DNA of 64,000 nt from Channa striata (Eukaryota > Chordata > Actinopteri > Anabantiformes > Channidae): assembly GCA_033026295.1 (NCBI GenBank), contig CM065184.1, forward strand, positions 1,821,001 to 1,885,000. Direction: 5' to 3'. A program made the position numbers and the translations under genes. Each line of letters begins with the position of its first letter. Positions within the stretch are counted from its first letter, which is position 1. Below are positions 1 to 9,833 of this stretch, one piece after another. Under the pieces are notes generated by a model. That model saw only the letters and a program-made list of their open reading frames with translations. It searched no databases and was not told where the DNA came from.

Positions 1-2975
1 ATTTTAGTTACATCACACACACATTTGTTGTAATACAGAACTACACAAGAGTGCACTTTAACCACACAAAGACTCTTAAATCTGTGTGTCTGCTTTACAG
101 GACTTACAGAAGTTGCTTCAAGGCTCAACAAGATATCAGCATGACGTGGACACAAATCTAACTCTGGCAAATCATAGAAAGAGTAACAGGTAAAAAAAAG
201 CATTGACAGCAGGTCAGTCAGTAAAGTGATAGCCGAGCGCTGATAACCATCTAGACAGATGGGCACTGAGCATCATGTGACCATTTTCCACAGATGCCGG
301 TAAATAATTTCAGCCAGTCAACTAAATCCGACAGACCCTTATTAATTATGTATTAATTTGCCCTCCATGTATTTCCTCAGTGACATTTAAAACAAGAACC
401 AAACTGCACTGAATGGCGAGACTATTGCTTTAAATAATGATGGACTGTGTCTTTGATTTAAGAAATTTTTTCTGAAAAGAAACCGCCCCCCGCCCCCTCG
501 CCCCCCTGGAATGGAAGGGACTAGTAATATAGAAACATATTACTACGTCACACACTATTCAGCTCTGTGTCATCTTAAGACTTACTTAGAGCGTGAGAAT
601 GACCTCATCCATTTGCCAATCTCAGATGGCAGATATTCTAAATACACTTGTGCTGATGTCGTCGGGAGGCTACTCACTTGCATGAAAAGATGAGGTGAGA
701 TCGAAGGGGGTTTGTATGTGTGAATGTACAAATGGTGCTGGGACAACGGAGGACAGGGTGGAGGGGGGGGTAGCTTATCTCACCCTAATGCAGGAAGCAG
801 CTGAGTTTCACAGCAGAAGTGAGCTGAAGGGAGGGGAAGGTGAAAAAAAAAGCCAGCTGCATGTGTGTCTGCAATGGTGTCTACCTGCAACCAGACCAGC
901 AACCATGCTAGACATCATGGAATTTAATATCACATCATCATTTAGATACGTTGGCAGAGTGTCGAGACTGAATCTTTGGTGCTCTGGTTGCTTTTAGCTT
1001 ATCTAGAATCGTCTTGCACTGCAGGAGTCAGATATTCATAGGGCAGTGTGTGCTTCCATAAAGTGAACTCCAAATTTACCCTGTCAACAACTTCACTTTG
1101 CGACAAGTGCTGACATTGCCTAAACGTTCATCCACACAAGAAGTCAAAGCCTGGGTTCTCTAGTCGCCCGTTCGTTTCTCCCTTTAAGATGCAGATGCAG
1201 AAAATTCTCCTTTTCAAACAAAAGCAACATCAATTTAAGGAACTGATTCATATTACCTCAATTTGTCTTTAAGCATAAAAGAGCGTTATGCAAAATCAAG
1301 GAGTTGTCTGAGGACAATGTGTCTCAACTCACATGACCCTAGATCATCAGAATCAGACCCTGAAATATCCTGTAAGTCAAATGTTCAGCTTCTAACAAGG
1401 CCACCGTCCTATTTTAGCTCCTTAGCTCTGATACAATCAAGAAGGTAAATGAATAGAGATGCGGCCATTTAAGGTGACGTAGTAGTAGACAGACCACTAA
1501 AAATACTGGTGACGGTTAGGGGTTTCCTATCACACATCTCTATGAAAATTTCACGTTTTTGTTTACTTTCTTTTCTGTGAGATTCTGTAAATACTTGAAA
1601 ACACTAAGGTCACAAATGTGAATAGTAAAGTTACTCAAGGAGTTTCAATAGCTACACTTGCCTCCTGCAATCTTAACAACACATGACAATCTTATCTGTA
1701 ACAACCATATGATCTACAAACACAAAAAGTGAATCACATGCCTGAATAGTCCTGCTCATAAACCTTCCTTCTCCTCACAGATCTGTAAGCATCCTACCCT
1801 TCTTTTATCATCATCTCAGAGCTGGGGAACCCCCTCGTTCCACCCCCACCCCCACCCCCCTTAATGGATCCTGCATTCCCAGCTCTCACGTGGCCTCCTG
1901 CACTGTGCTGCATTGAGCAACTGAGACCAAGAATGGGGAAGTAGCTCAACTCCTGTTTGTACATGAGAACTGCTGCCTTTCTGTCTGCGCCCAAAGCGCA
2001 GAGAGGAAATGGCTTCACTGTAGACAGTGCGGTGTTACAGAGAGCGGATTTTTGACTCGATGTTAGGAAAATCTTCATGACTGCCTGAGAACTGGGTCAA
2101 CTAGCATTTGAAAATAATTCTTTTGAAGTGTTTTGAACCTGCTTAACAGTAACAGCAACAGGAAAACAGTTTAAAGAGCGTCAACAGACGTGGAAAAAAC
2201 AGCAGCAACCAGAAGCAATGATAAGGGCAGCACAATTCAGATTGGTGCATTTTACTACACAGTTTGTCCAGTGTTACCAATAAAATCTGAATTATATGTT
2301 AGTGATCTGATTAGCCTACTCGTGATACTTCGGTTTCAGTACATACAAAGTATAATGGCACATATGCAAAAATAACATTTATTTTTGGATACTAATTGTT
2401 GCATTCTTATTCTTACTTTCTTTCATAGTTATAGTAATTTGCTAATTTAACGAATAAAAGAGGTGCCATTATTTAGCACATGGACTCAGTAATGTTGACA
2501 ACGCAGAGTTTCTAACATTATCAACAACTACATCAACCATAACCAACTTTGTGATTAATGTTAGTTACAGCAACGCTAATGCCAGGCAGTTGAGTGCAAC
2601 CTCGCAGAGAGCTGCAAGCATGGCTGCAGGCTCCTGAATCTTGTCTTACTGTCAGTAAAACTGTAGGAACCAGTGGTCCGTCTATCATAATCATCTAAAA
2701 AGATGATTTTGATGAAAAGATGAAGAAACATTTCCTTTAAAGAGCTAGCTATTTTAGTTGTTGTTGCAGTCATGTCTTTTAAACTTTACCCTTTAGTCTG
2801 ATTTTGTTCATTTCAGTATAAAACATTATCAGAATTGGTTTTCCTATCAGAAATCTCTTATCGGCAAGGGATGTTAAAAAGTCAAGCTTTACAAGTGATA
2901 TGTGACACAAGTAGGGTAAAACCGTAGTTGTCAGTGCGGATTTAAAACATGGAAAGTTGCAGTATGAAGACTCAC
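1..2975 (-). other. Intron of rel (no exon recognised)
   Basis: This lies downstream of the last visible rel exon. I looked on the minus strand for the next Rel homology exon (LNVVRLCFQ-like) and did not find it, so this stretch is probably one intron reaching the window edge. It holds a C-rich run near 481-506, a G/C-rich tract around 1841-1861 and a kappaB-like GGGGAACCCC at 1824-1833. No other gene is supported. Confidence 0.6.
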
Positions 2976-5900
2976 CACTGAAGGGGTTGATTCCTCTGGT
3001 CATCCTCTGTATGATTGCATCCTTTACCTCCCTTCTCCTCACACACTGGATCCCCAGATTCTGGAAACTGTGTCAACAACAAGGGGAAACTCTATTGCGA
3101 CAAGCTGATTTTAATAAACAAAACATGTGGTGGCACACCTGAGTAACATGTGATCTAAAAAAAAAAGGATGCTGTTGTGTAAAACATTACGTATAAAGGT
3201 CAAAGCAGTGATGCAATTATTCTCACCTGTCTGGTTTGGCTAGTAACACACATTAAGACCCACATGAATTTAACAGATGATTTTCTGATCATATTTGATT
3301 CATGTGGGCAGGAGTTTTTCTATTCATGTACATGGAAGGGCTGGAATTGTTAGTCAATCTGAATTTACTACTAAAGTCCATGAGGGATTTGCAAAATATA
3401 CACACAAAAAGATAGTGACTCATTCAGTATTGCACATATGCTCAAGTACACACACACAAACACATGGTATTTTCTCTCTCTAACACACACAGATTTGGGT
3501 GATGTCACTTGGGGAATTCCCATTTTACCATCCTCCTCACAGACATGGGTTGACAAATATGCTTTGCGTGAGTGCATGTGTGTATTTTGTTCGATGAGTT
3601 TCCTCTACATCTGAGAGGTCACCAATTTACATTCACCGCCTTTTGAAAGTGTCAAGTGAAAAATGAAATATTGTTAATAGAGAGTAAGTGGTTATTATGA
3701 TGCGGTGTGTGCGTGTGTGTGAAAGACAGATAGTGTGTTTACTTATTTTGATGACACTATGCTGATTAGGATTTAGATGGATGGGATAATTTCTGCTATT
3801 ATGACTGTGAGAGCGCGCATGGACAGATGTAACTGTGGGAGAAGAACTTACGCGATAACTCTGCGGTCTGGACCAAACTCGGCCTCGTAGAATCCATCTT
3901 TGCAGTCCTTCCCCACCAGGTCATGTGGATGTGGCCGGTATGGCTCGTTTTTTGTCACCAAGTAAACGCGTACCTTCCCCTTACCGCAGTAATTCAGAAT
4001 CTGTGGAGCAGGAGGATTTATTTTCATTCAGTTATACAGGTATCAGTCCCATGAATGCAAACTTATTTAATATTAATACAGGCAAACATCTTTGGAAGAG
4101 TTTATGCTGACTGACCTGCACACTGGGATACGTCCTGTTGTTGTCAGAGCTCTTCTCACCGGGGATGCTTCCAGCTGATCGACCCTCACACTTGTACCTG
4201 AAGCGCATGCCCCTCTGTTTAGGCTGCTCGAAGATCTGTATTGCTGGTTCGGCCACTAGAGAGCACAGATGTGGAGAGAAGGGGATAAATGGATAGGAGA
4301 TAATAAAGCAGAGCCAAGCTTTTTCCTGTCCGATCGCAGCATGGTTTGTTTTGGGACCTCACTAACAAACCTACTCTCAGCAGCTCAGACTCAGGGTGAC
4401 TAAGTGGTTTCAAGTGATACGCTTCAGATCAAAAAAATATGAATGCTTCCTCCACATTTTTAAACACGGCTGCCAAACATTCCTGCAGGTTTCATGTGGG
4501 TATTTGACTTTAGAAAGAAAAGGTGGAGAAAATTTAAGAAAATGAATGAAGGCTGTATTGTGCATGCTCACTCACTGTTGTGAATTGGTGATGACTGTAT
4601 TACTAACACTGGTTTTATTTCCCCACTAAAGAATCTAAATGTCAGCTGTGAAACAGGTGCATTAATCATTTTCTGTGCAAAATGACTGAAATGGCCTTAT
4701 TAGAATGTTGACATTTCCAGGAAATAGCCAGTGATGAATGCTCTTTTAAGCATTCTTCATTTCCCTATTTTGTTTTCGTTATACAAAGGTACAGTGGTTC
4801 CTAAATTAAGATGTAATTCAGTGTGCATTTGCACGTAATTTACAAACTTTGGTTGAAAATTTCATTATGTCTATAGCAAGTGGTCAGTTTTGATTTTCAA
4901 TTTAATAGCTGTTGACATTTAGCTGAAACCTTGTATACAACTTAGATGTCTACATCTACATCTTTCAGTTTTCATCCATATCCATCACAGCTAATCATCA
5001 AATCAGTGTTTAGCATGACGGCAAGCCTCAAACCCATCTGCATCCAAATCAAACCACAAAGGTTTTTCACTACTACTTTGGACCATTTTGCATGAAACAA
5101 AACCTGCCCCACATGAAGCCATTGCAAGAGAGGAACTTAGGCAGATCCAGGAAGTGTTTTTGTTTTTGCCATACTGTGTTTCCAGTGATTTAACAACACA
5201 AAAGTGTGGTTTTGTGGATGTGACAGCTGAATGACAAGGAGGTGGGCCAAAGGGAAGTGCTCGCACAGTGATGCCACATATACCAGTAAGGAACAAGTCA
5301 AGTTACATTTCTGAAATCATTTTTGAAATGCGGCTCGGCCATGTCCTGCCTTCCTCATTTTGCAACTACTTCAACAAACACAGAAGTGAAACAGGCTGTA
5401 GCTCTCTCTCACACACACACACATCCCTTTATATCACAACCTAACTAACACACCACCAACTTTAAAGATGATCATTACAAGGACCTCTGCTCATCGTGTA
5501 GCTTACACGCTCAGAAAGAAAACAAGCTAAACAAATCAAAAAATGAGGAAGTGAGATGACACTAAACAGATTCGGTTTTTTTACGGCTTGTGTAGACAGG
5601 CAGCAGAAGTATTAATAAAGTACTTACTGAGGTGTGGATCGCCTATCATGACGGGCATACGGACTGAGGAGGAAAATGAAACATATAAAAACAAATTAGA
5701 GCCATGAAATCACATTTCAGCCGGACTGTGGTGTTTTGTAAGCCCCCTCACTTTGCTAAAGCTGTAATTCCTAAAACGACTCAAATTAGCCTGTCAATCA
5801 CAAGAACAAAGAGGAAGTTCCGCTGCTTTGAAACTGAAATACAGTGAATTCTGTCACTCAGCCTCTAACGTAACATTTAAGTTCTGCCATTTTCTATTTA

Positions 5901-6006
5901 CACACACACACACAGTCAAACTTGTCTGAAATGATTACGAGCCTCGCCTCTAACCTTTCGTAGTTATTATGTCGTTGATATTAATATGCCGCTACTCACC
6001 ATCCAT
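2976..6006 (-). CDS. rel: c-Rel proto-oncogene NF-kappaB subunit, 5' half (partial)
   Basis: Rel-family transcription factor that forms NF-kappaB dimers, is held in the cytoplasm by IkappaB and binds kappaB DNA in the nucleus. Five coding exons are read on the minus strand: 6000-6006 (ATG GAT G), 5628-5663, 4116-4255, 3852-4000 and 2976-3067. All have GT-AG borders and compatible phases (424 nt, about 141 residues). The product starts MDVRMPVMIGDPHLMAEP and then gives the Rel homology domain: DNA-recognition loop RFRYKCEGRSAGSIPGE, LVTKNEPYRPHPHDLVGKDC, then FQNLGIQCVRRREVKDA. The NNRTYPS and NYCGKGKVR stretches fit c-Rel better than RelA. The N-terminal leader differs from the short human MASGAYNPY start. 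The last exon ends in phase 1 after NPFS; the dimerisation and transactivation parts lie left of the window. The next gene upstream in the same direction is papolg, as in human. Confidence 0.93.
3511..3521. promoter_or_regulatory. Perfect palindromic kappaB motif in a rel intron
   Basis: GGGGAATTCCC contains the symmetric NF-kappaB consensus GGGAATTCCC. It lies in the rel intron between the exons at 2976-3067 and 3852-4000. The same ten bases occur in the rel promoter at 6140-6149. Binding is inferred from the motif only. Confidence 0.5.
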
Positions 6007-6013
6007 GATGCAA

Positions 6014-6047
6014 ACACACACACGCGCGCGCACGCACACACACACAC
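6014..6047. repeat. Alternating purine-pyrimidine tract, Z-DNA prone, in rel 5' UTR/promoter
   Basis: An uninterrupted 34-bp alternation of CA and CG dinucleotides starts eight bases upstream of the rel start codon. Such tracts favour left-handed Z-DNA under negative supercoiling. It is probably in the 5' UTR or core promoter of rel. Confidence 0.7.
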
Positions 6048-6350
6048 TCCCTCTGGGCCGCGTCTCAGGGAACGAGAGGTTGAATGAGTGACAGCGCACC
6101 GGACAGGAAGCTAATATCTGTGAGGGGGGCGGGCCGGGTGGGAATTCCCCTGCGTCACCGCCCCTTCAGCTCAACGGACCAATGAGGAGTTCACGCCGCG
6201 CACGGCGGGCGCAGATGGAGAGAACTGTGGGAAAAGTGAAGGAACGGAACGAAGCGGGACGGGAGCGGCGTCCGCGAGTCTGGACGACAGACAGCGGCCT
6301 GTGGGAAGACAGAAGACAAATGAAGAGGTCGCACCTGTGAGGAGTCACAC
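6048..6350 (-). promoter_or_regulatory. GC-rich promoter region of rel
   Basis: This stretch is clearly richer in G+C and CpG than its surroundings. It carries a GC box (GGGGGCGGGC, 6125-6134), the kappaB palindrome at 6140-6149 and a CRE-like TGCGTCA just beyond it. It sits directly upstream of the rel start codon. I see no clear TATA box. The transcription start is not determined. Confidence 0.65.
6140..6149. promoter_or_regulatory. Perfect palindromic kappaB site in rel promoter
   Basis: GGGAATTCCC, followed by one more C, lies about 135 bp upstream of the rel start codon and next to a GC box. NF-kappaB family genes, c-rel among them, are known for autoregulation through kappaB sites, so this is a good candidate for feedback control by Rel/NF-kappaB. 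Confidence 0.7.
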
Positions 6351-6450
6351 ACCTGCGCGCCTGATATCAGTCCGCGGAGACAGAGGAAAGTGTCCAGCAG
6401 GCCCATTTTTAGATTAGAAATCAGAAACCTTCTGTTTCATTTAGCATCCA

Positions 6451-7010
6451 TTTTATGAAAATATAGAATTATTATAAGCAGACATTATAGGCAGGCAGGT
6501 AGATTAGTATTAGCTTTCTCACCAAAAGTTACATAAAGATGGGGATTTCTTAGTATTTTTAAACATCACTATGTATTTTTCGTGAGATTAATATTTAGTC
6601 CTGTGACTAATGATGTGCTGATGCAAGAGAAGAACACGGAGCTCGGTATGGTTCATATAAAAAATAAAAAATAAATCAACCACTGCATGAGTAAATTGTG
6701 GTTGCTAAGAGGTTAACTAATAATTTCATGTTTTATGAAAATATAGAATTATTATAAGCAGACATTATAGGCAGGCAGGTAGATTAGTATTAGCTTTCTC
6801 ACCAAAAGTTACATAAAGATGGGGATTTCTTAGTATTTTTAAACATCACTATGTATTTTTCGTGAGATTAATATTTAGTCCTGTGACTAATGATGTGCTG
6901 ATGCAAGAGAAGAACACGGAGCTCGGTATGGTTCATATAAAAAATAAAAAATAAATCAACCACTGCATGAGTAAATTGTGGTTGCTAAGAGGTTAACTAA
7001 TAATTTCATG
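6451..7010. repeat. Perfect 280-bp tandem duplication
   Basis: Two directly adjacent 280-bp units (6451-6730 and 6731-7010) look identical base for base on reading; the next six bases (TTTTAT) begin a third copy. The unit is AT-rich, has no long open frame and matches no transposon I know. It lies between the rel promoter and the papolg 3' UTR. Perfect identity means a very recent duplication or an assembly artefact. Confidence 0.93.
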
Positions 7011-7547
7011 TTTTATTAGGAAACTTTAATAGTTAATAGAATTAATGAAACCGTAAACTCAAACATGAATTACAGCAATCCAAGGTTAATTGCTTCTTTT
7101 GGTTTGAAATTCTTAACCTTGGCAATCAATACTGAGAGAATAACACCTGTTGACTAGCTCCTGCAGCACAGGAGTTCTCCCATTATTTATCAAAAACTGC
7201 ACATATTTAAACTTTAACTTTCTATGAGCAACGTATGACCTTCTTCTTCGTGGCTTGGTATCTAAAATGTTTTGACCACTGAGATAAGATCTGGCATCTA
7301 TCACAACATAAAGGTCAGTTTAGTAGACTCCAAGGAAACACAATATTGGGAGTCAGTCGACAAACATTAAACATAATTTTTCAGTTATTAAGAATAACAT
7401 GTATTTCAGTATTGCGGAGAGCTGACATTACAGGAATACATGACAGTTTGATGAGAAATCTATCTTGTTGCTACTAGTACTGGTAGCAAAAAGTGTATCA
7501 TAAATAAATGGAACAAAAAACACAGACACCAGAGTAGTCTTTAGGGG

Positions 7548-9657
7548 TTTAATGGGTGTACGGATTCATTAAAGGAAGTGATAAACACATACAAAAATAC
7601 CCTTTTAATACATTTTAGAAACAAACATCTAAATGACGTGTGTTGTTAGATGTCTCCAAAGAGCAAAACAAGAGTTGTCTGAAACAGAGTGGTGCAGATG
7701 TCATTCAAAAAGACCTACCTGCTATGAATGCTATTAAAAAAAGATCACATGGTACAAATATGCAAATATAAATAAAGTGATAAGAAAACCCCCAATAATG
7801 AATATTATGCCTTTTGAAAAAAAACTGTTCTCTGTACATTTAGTTGGGGACGCTTGCTGGTCAGAGAGCCTGTGTCCTGACTCTCTACCTGCTCCAATGA
7901 AGAGGGCGCTTCTTTAGTATCACTTTATGCTTTGTTGTATACATAGAACCTCTGTACTGAAATCAAACACAAAGACACCCAGCTTCAGACCATTAAGATG
8001 GAAGGTTGGGGCCCAAAGGTAGGAAAAATATAGTTGGCTCCTAACCTCCCAACCCCACCCATGGCCCCAGGAGATGCCTTTTTAAGAACCTCCACAGGAG
8101 GCGCAGAGGGTTAACACCCAAAACAAAGGGAATTCTGTCTCTCTCCAACATAAGCACAACCATCTACAGGTATGCATGCACACTCACACACACACACACA
8201 GTCAATCATATATGCATGCATACACACATAAATCAGTACAACTCTGCAAAAGAAAGTAAAGGGGAAAAAAAGCTTTGAACCAATGTTTTTTTTTCTACTA
8301 AGCACCACAAACTCTTTTATCGACATGGAACACAAAAACAACCAGAACATTACTTGATCAGGATTAAGCTTCACTATAAAGCAGACCGTGGTGAATTGAT
8401 ACTGGTCTACAGGGGGTCTTTGTTGTGTAGCCTTCCTAAGGGACCGGAGGATGGTCTCAGGAGTTGAACAATCTGTCAATCACTCAACTAATAATGAAAC
8501 TGTTTCTTGGTACTATATTGTCCAGCATTGTTATTATGCCAACATCACTTACCTACCAAAGGACCTAAACGTACTGTGAAAAGTAAGCATAAATCTCAAC
8601 TTTTCAATGAGCGTGACACTGTTACACTGAAGCAACACTAAACGGAAGGATAAGCATCACATTTTGATATGGTTTTCTCTCCCCGTCTGTATTAATCCTA
8701 GCCAGAGCTAAGGCGTGGCAAAAAAGCTTCAGACCTACTTCATCACTTCCAGAAAACATGTGATGTGCCCCGGTGTTGGATGATTTTCTTGCTTTTACCA
8801 GCACTTGAGAAGCATCTACAGTCACAGACACGCTGCGAGTTCAATACTAACCTGGAGTCCTCTTTGGAAGATCGTGGTGGTCCAAAGAGTTGTGGTGGTG
8901 ATTTCAGTTATATCCAAACATACCCTCAATAAATCCTCCCTGCAACTGTATGCAAACCTATACAGTGTTTACAAAAAATATCCAGGGCTGGAGACTTTTT
9001 TGGGAGAAAGTTGAAAAAACAAAAACAAACATACCCACAAAAAAAGAAAGAAAGAAAAGAAAAATAATATTTTTAAACTTTTTTTTTTTTTTTTTTACCT
9101 TTTTAGATAAAACTACAATAGAATGGTCAAAAGACTTAACAGTGATATTGTTTTTTTTTTAAGACAAAGGCATTATATACATCAACATTTACTGTACAGG
9201 TTTCTTTGTGGAGAGAAAAGAAAAAAGATCAGCATACACTAATGTGTGTAAGCAAGCAACAATAAAGGTCCTGGGCTGTTTTAAACAACTGGAAAAGAGG
9301 GAAATAAATCAACAGAGCAGCAGCTCAATTTCTGTCTGTACATTTTTAAACACTCAGGGAAAAGAAGAGTAAAAAACTGTTGCTTTAGTTCCCATGTCAG
9401 AAAACTCCAGAAAGTTGTGTTAAATGCCCTCTAGTTGTGAGTGGGACAGAGGGTGCTGACAACATTGACCAAATCATCTAATCATTGGGAGATCTGTTAT
9501 CTCTCAACATTTTGAGTTGTCCGTCCTGCTGCGTCACTCGTGAGTCGGACTGACCAGAACGTACTGCCTGTCCCTGTGTGAAGTCATCTCCTCGATGTGT
9601 GACTTAACTGTAAAGCCCCACCTCTGTGTCTGTGAGTCCAATCTACCAGCTCTTTCT
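7548..9657 (-). other. Probable 3' UTR of papolg, long form
   Basis: This follows the TGA stop of the last duplicated papolg exon. No coding exon is seen. ATTAAA-type poly(A) signals on the minus strand lie at 7604-7609 and 7548-7553. The region carries CA repeats near 8183-8200 and T-rich tracts near 9080-9096 and 9150. The exact end is uncertain because no canonical AATAAA was found on this strand here. Confidence 0.45.
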
Positions 9658-9833
9658 TCAGGCTATGTGAATTCTGGCTTTCTCTGTTTCTTTTAGCCTC
9701 TTGGCCTGCTCCTCCACTGTGGGCGAGTTGGGTCTCTTGGAGGCTGCTCCGTTCAGTGGGTCAGCAACTCGGCTCACTAATGTGGGGATGGAGCTGCCAA
9801 CGGGGGGTGCCATGTGTTTGGATATAACGTGTT
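9658..9833 (-). other. papolg: papolg exon 24: duplicate of exon 19
   Basis: It encodes KHVISKHMAPPVGSSIPTL, then LNGAASKRPNSPTVEEQAKR and LKETEKARIHIA before TGA. Exon 19 (11231-11433) encodes the matching VNGAPNKRPHSPTQEDLAKR and HKDTE. The acceptor phase is the same as for exon 19. The frame reads past the point where exon 19 should splice and stops a few codons later. The KRP-SPT stretch may be nuclear-targeting, as in the family's C-terminus. Confidence 0.7.

Noticed and set aside
1824..1833. GGGGAACCCC, kappaB-like
   Set aside because: It matches only the loose consensus, which is expected several times per window by chance.
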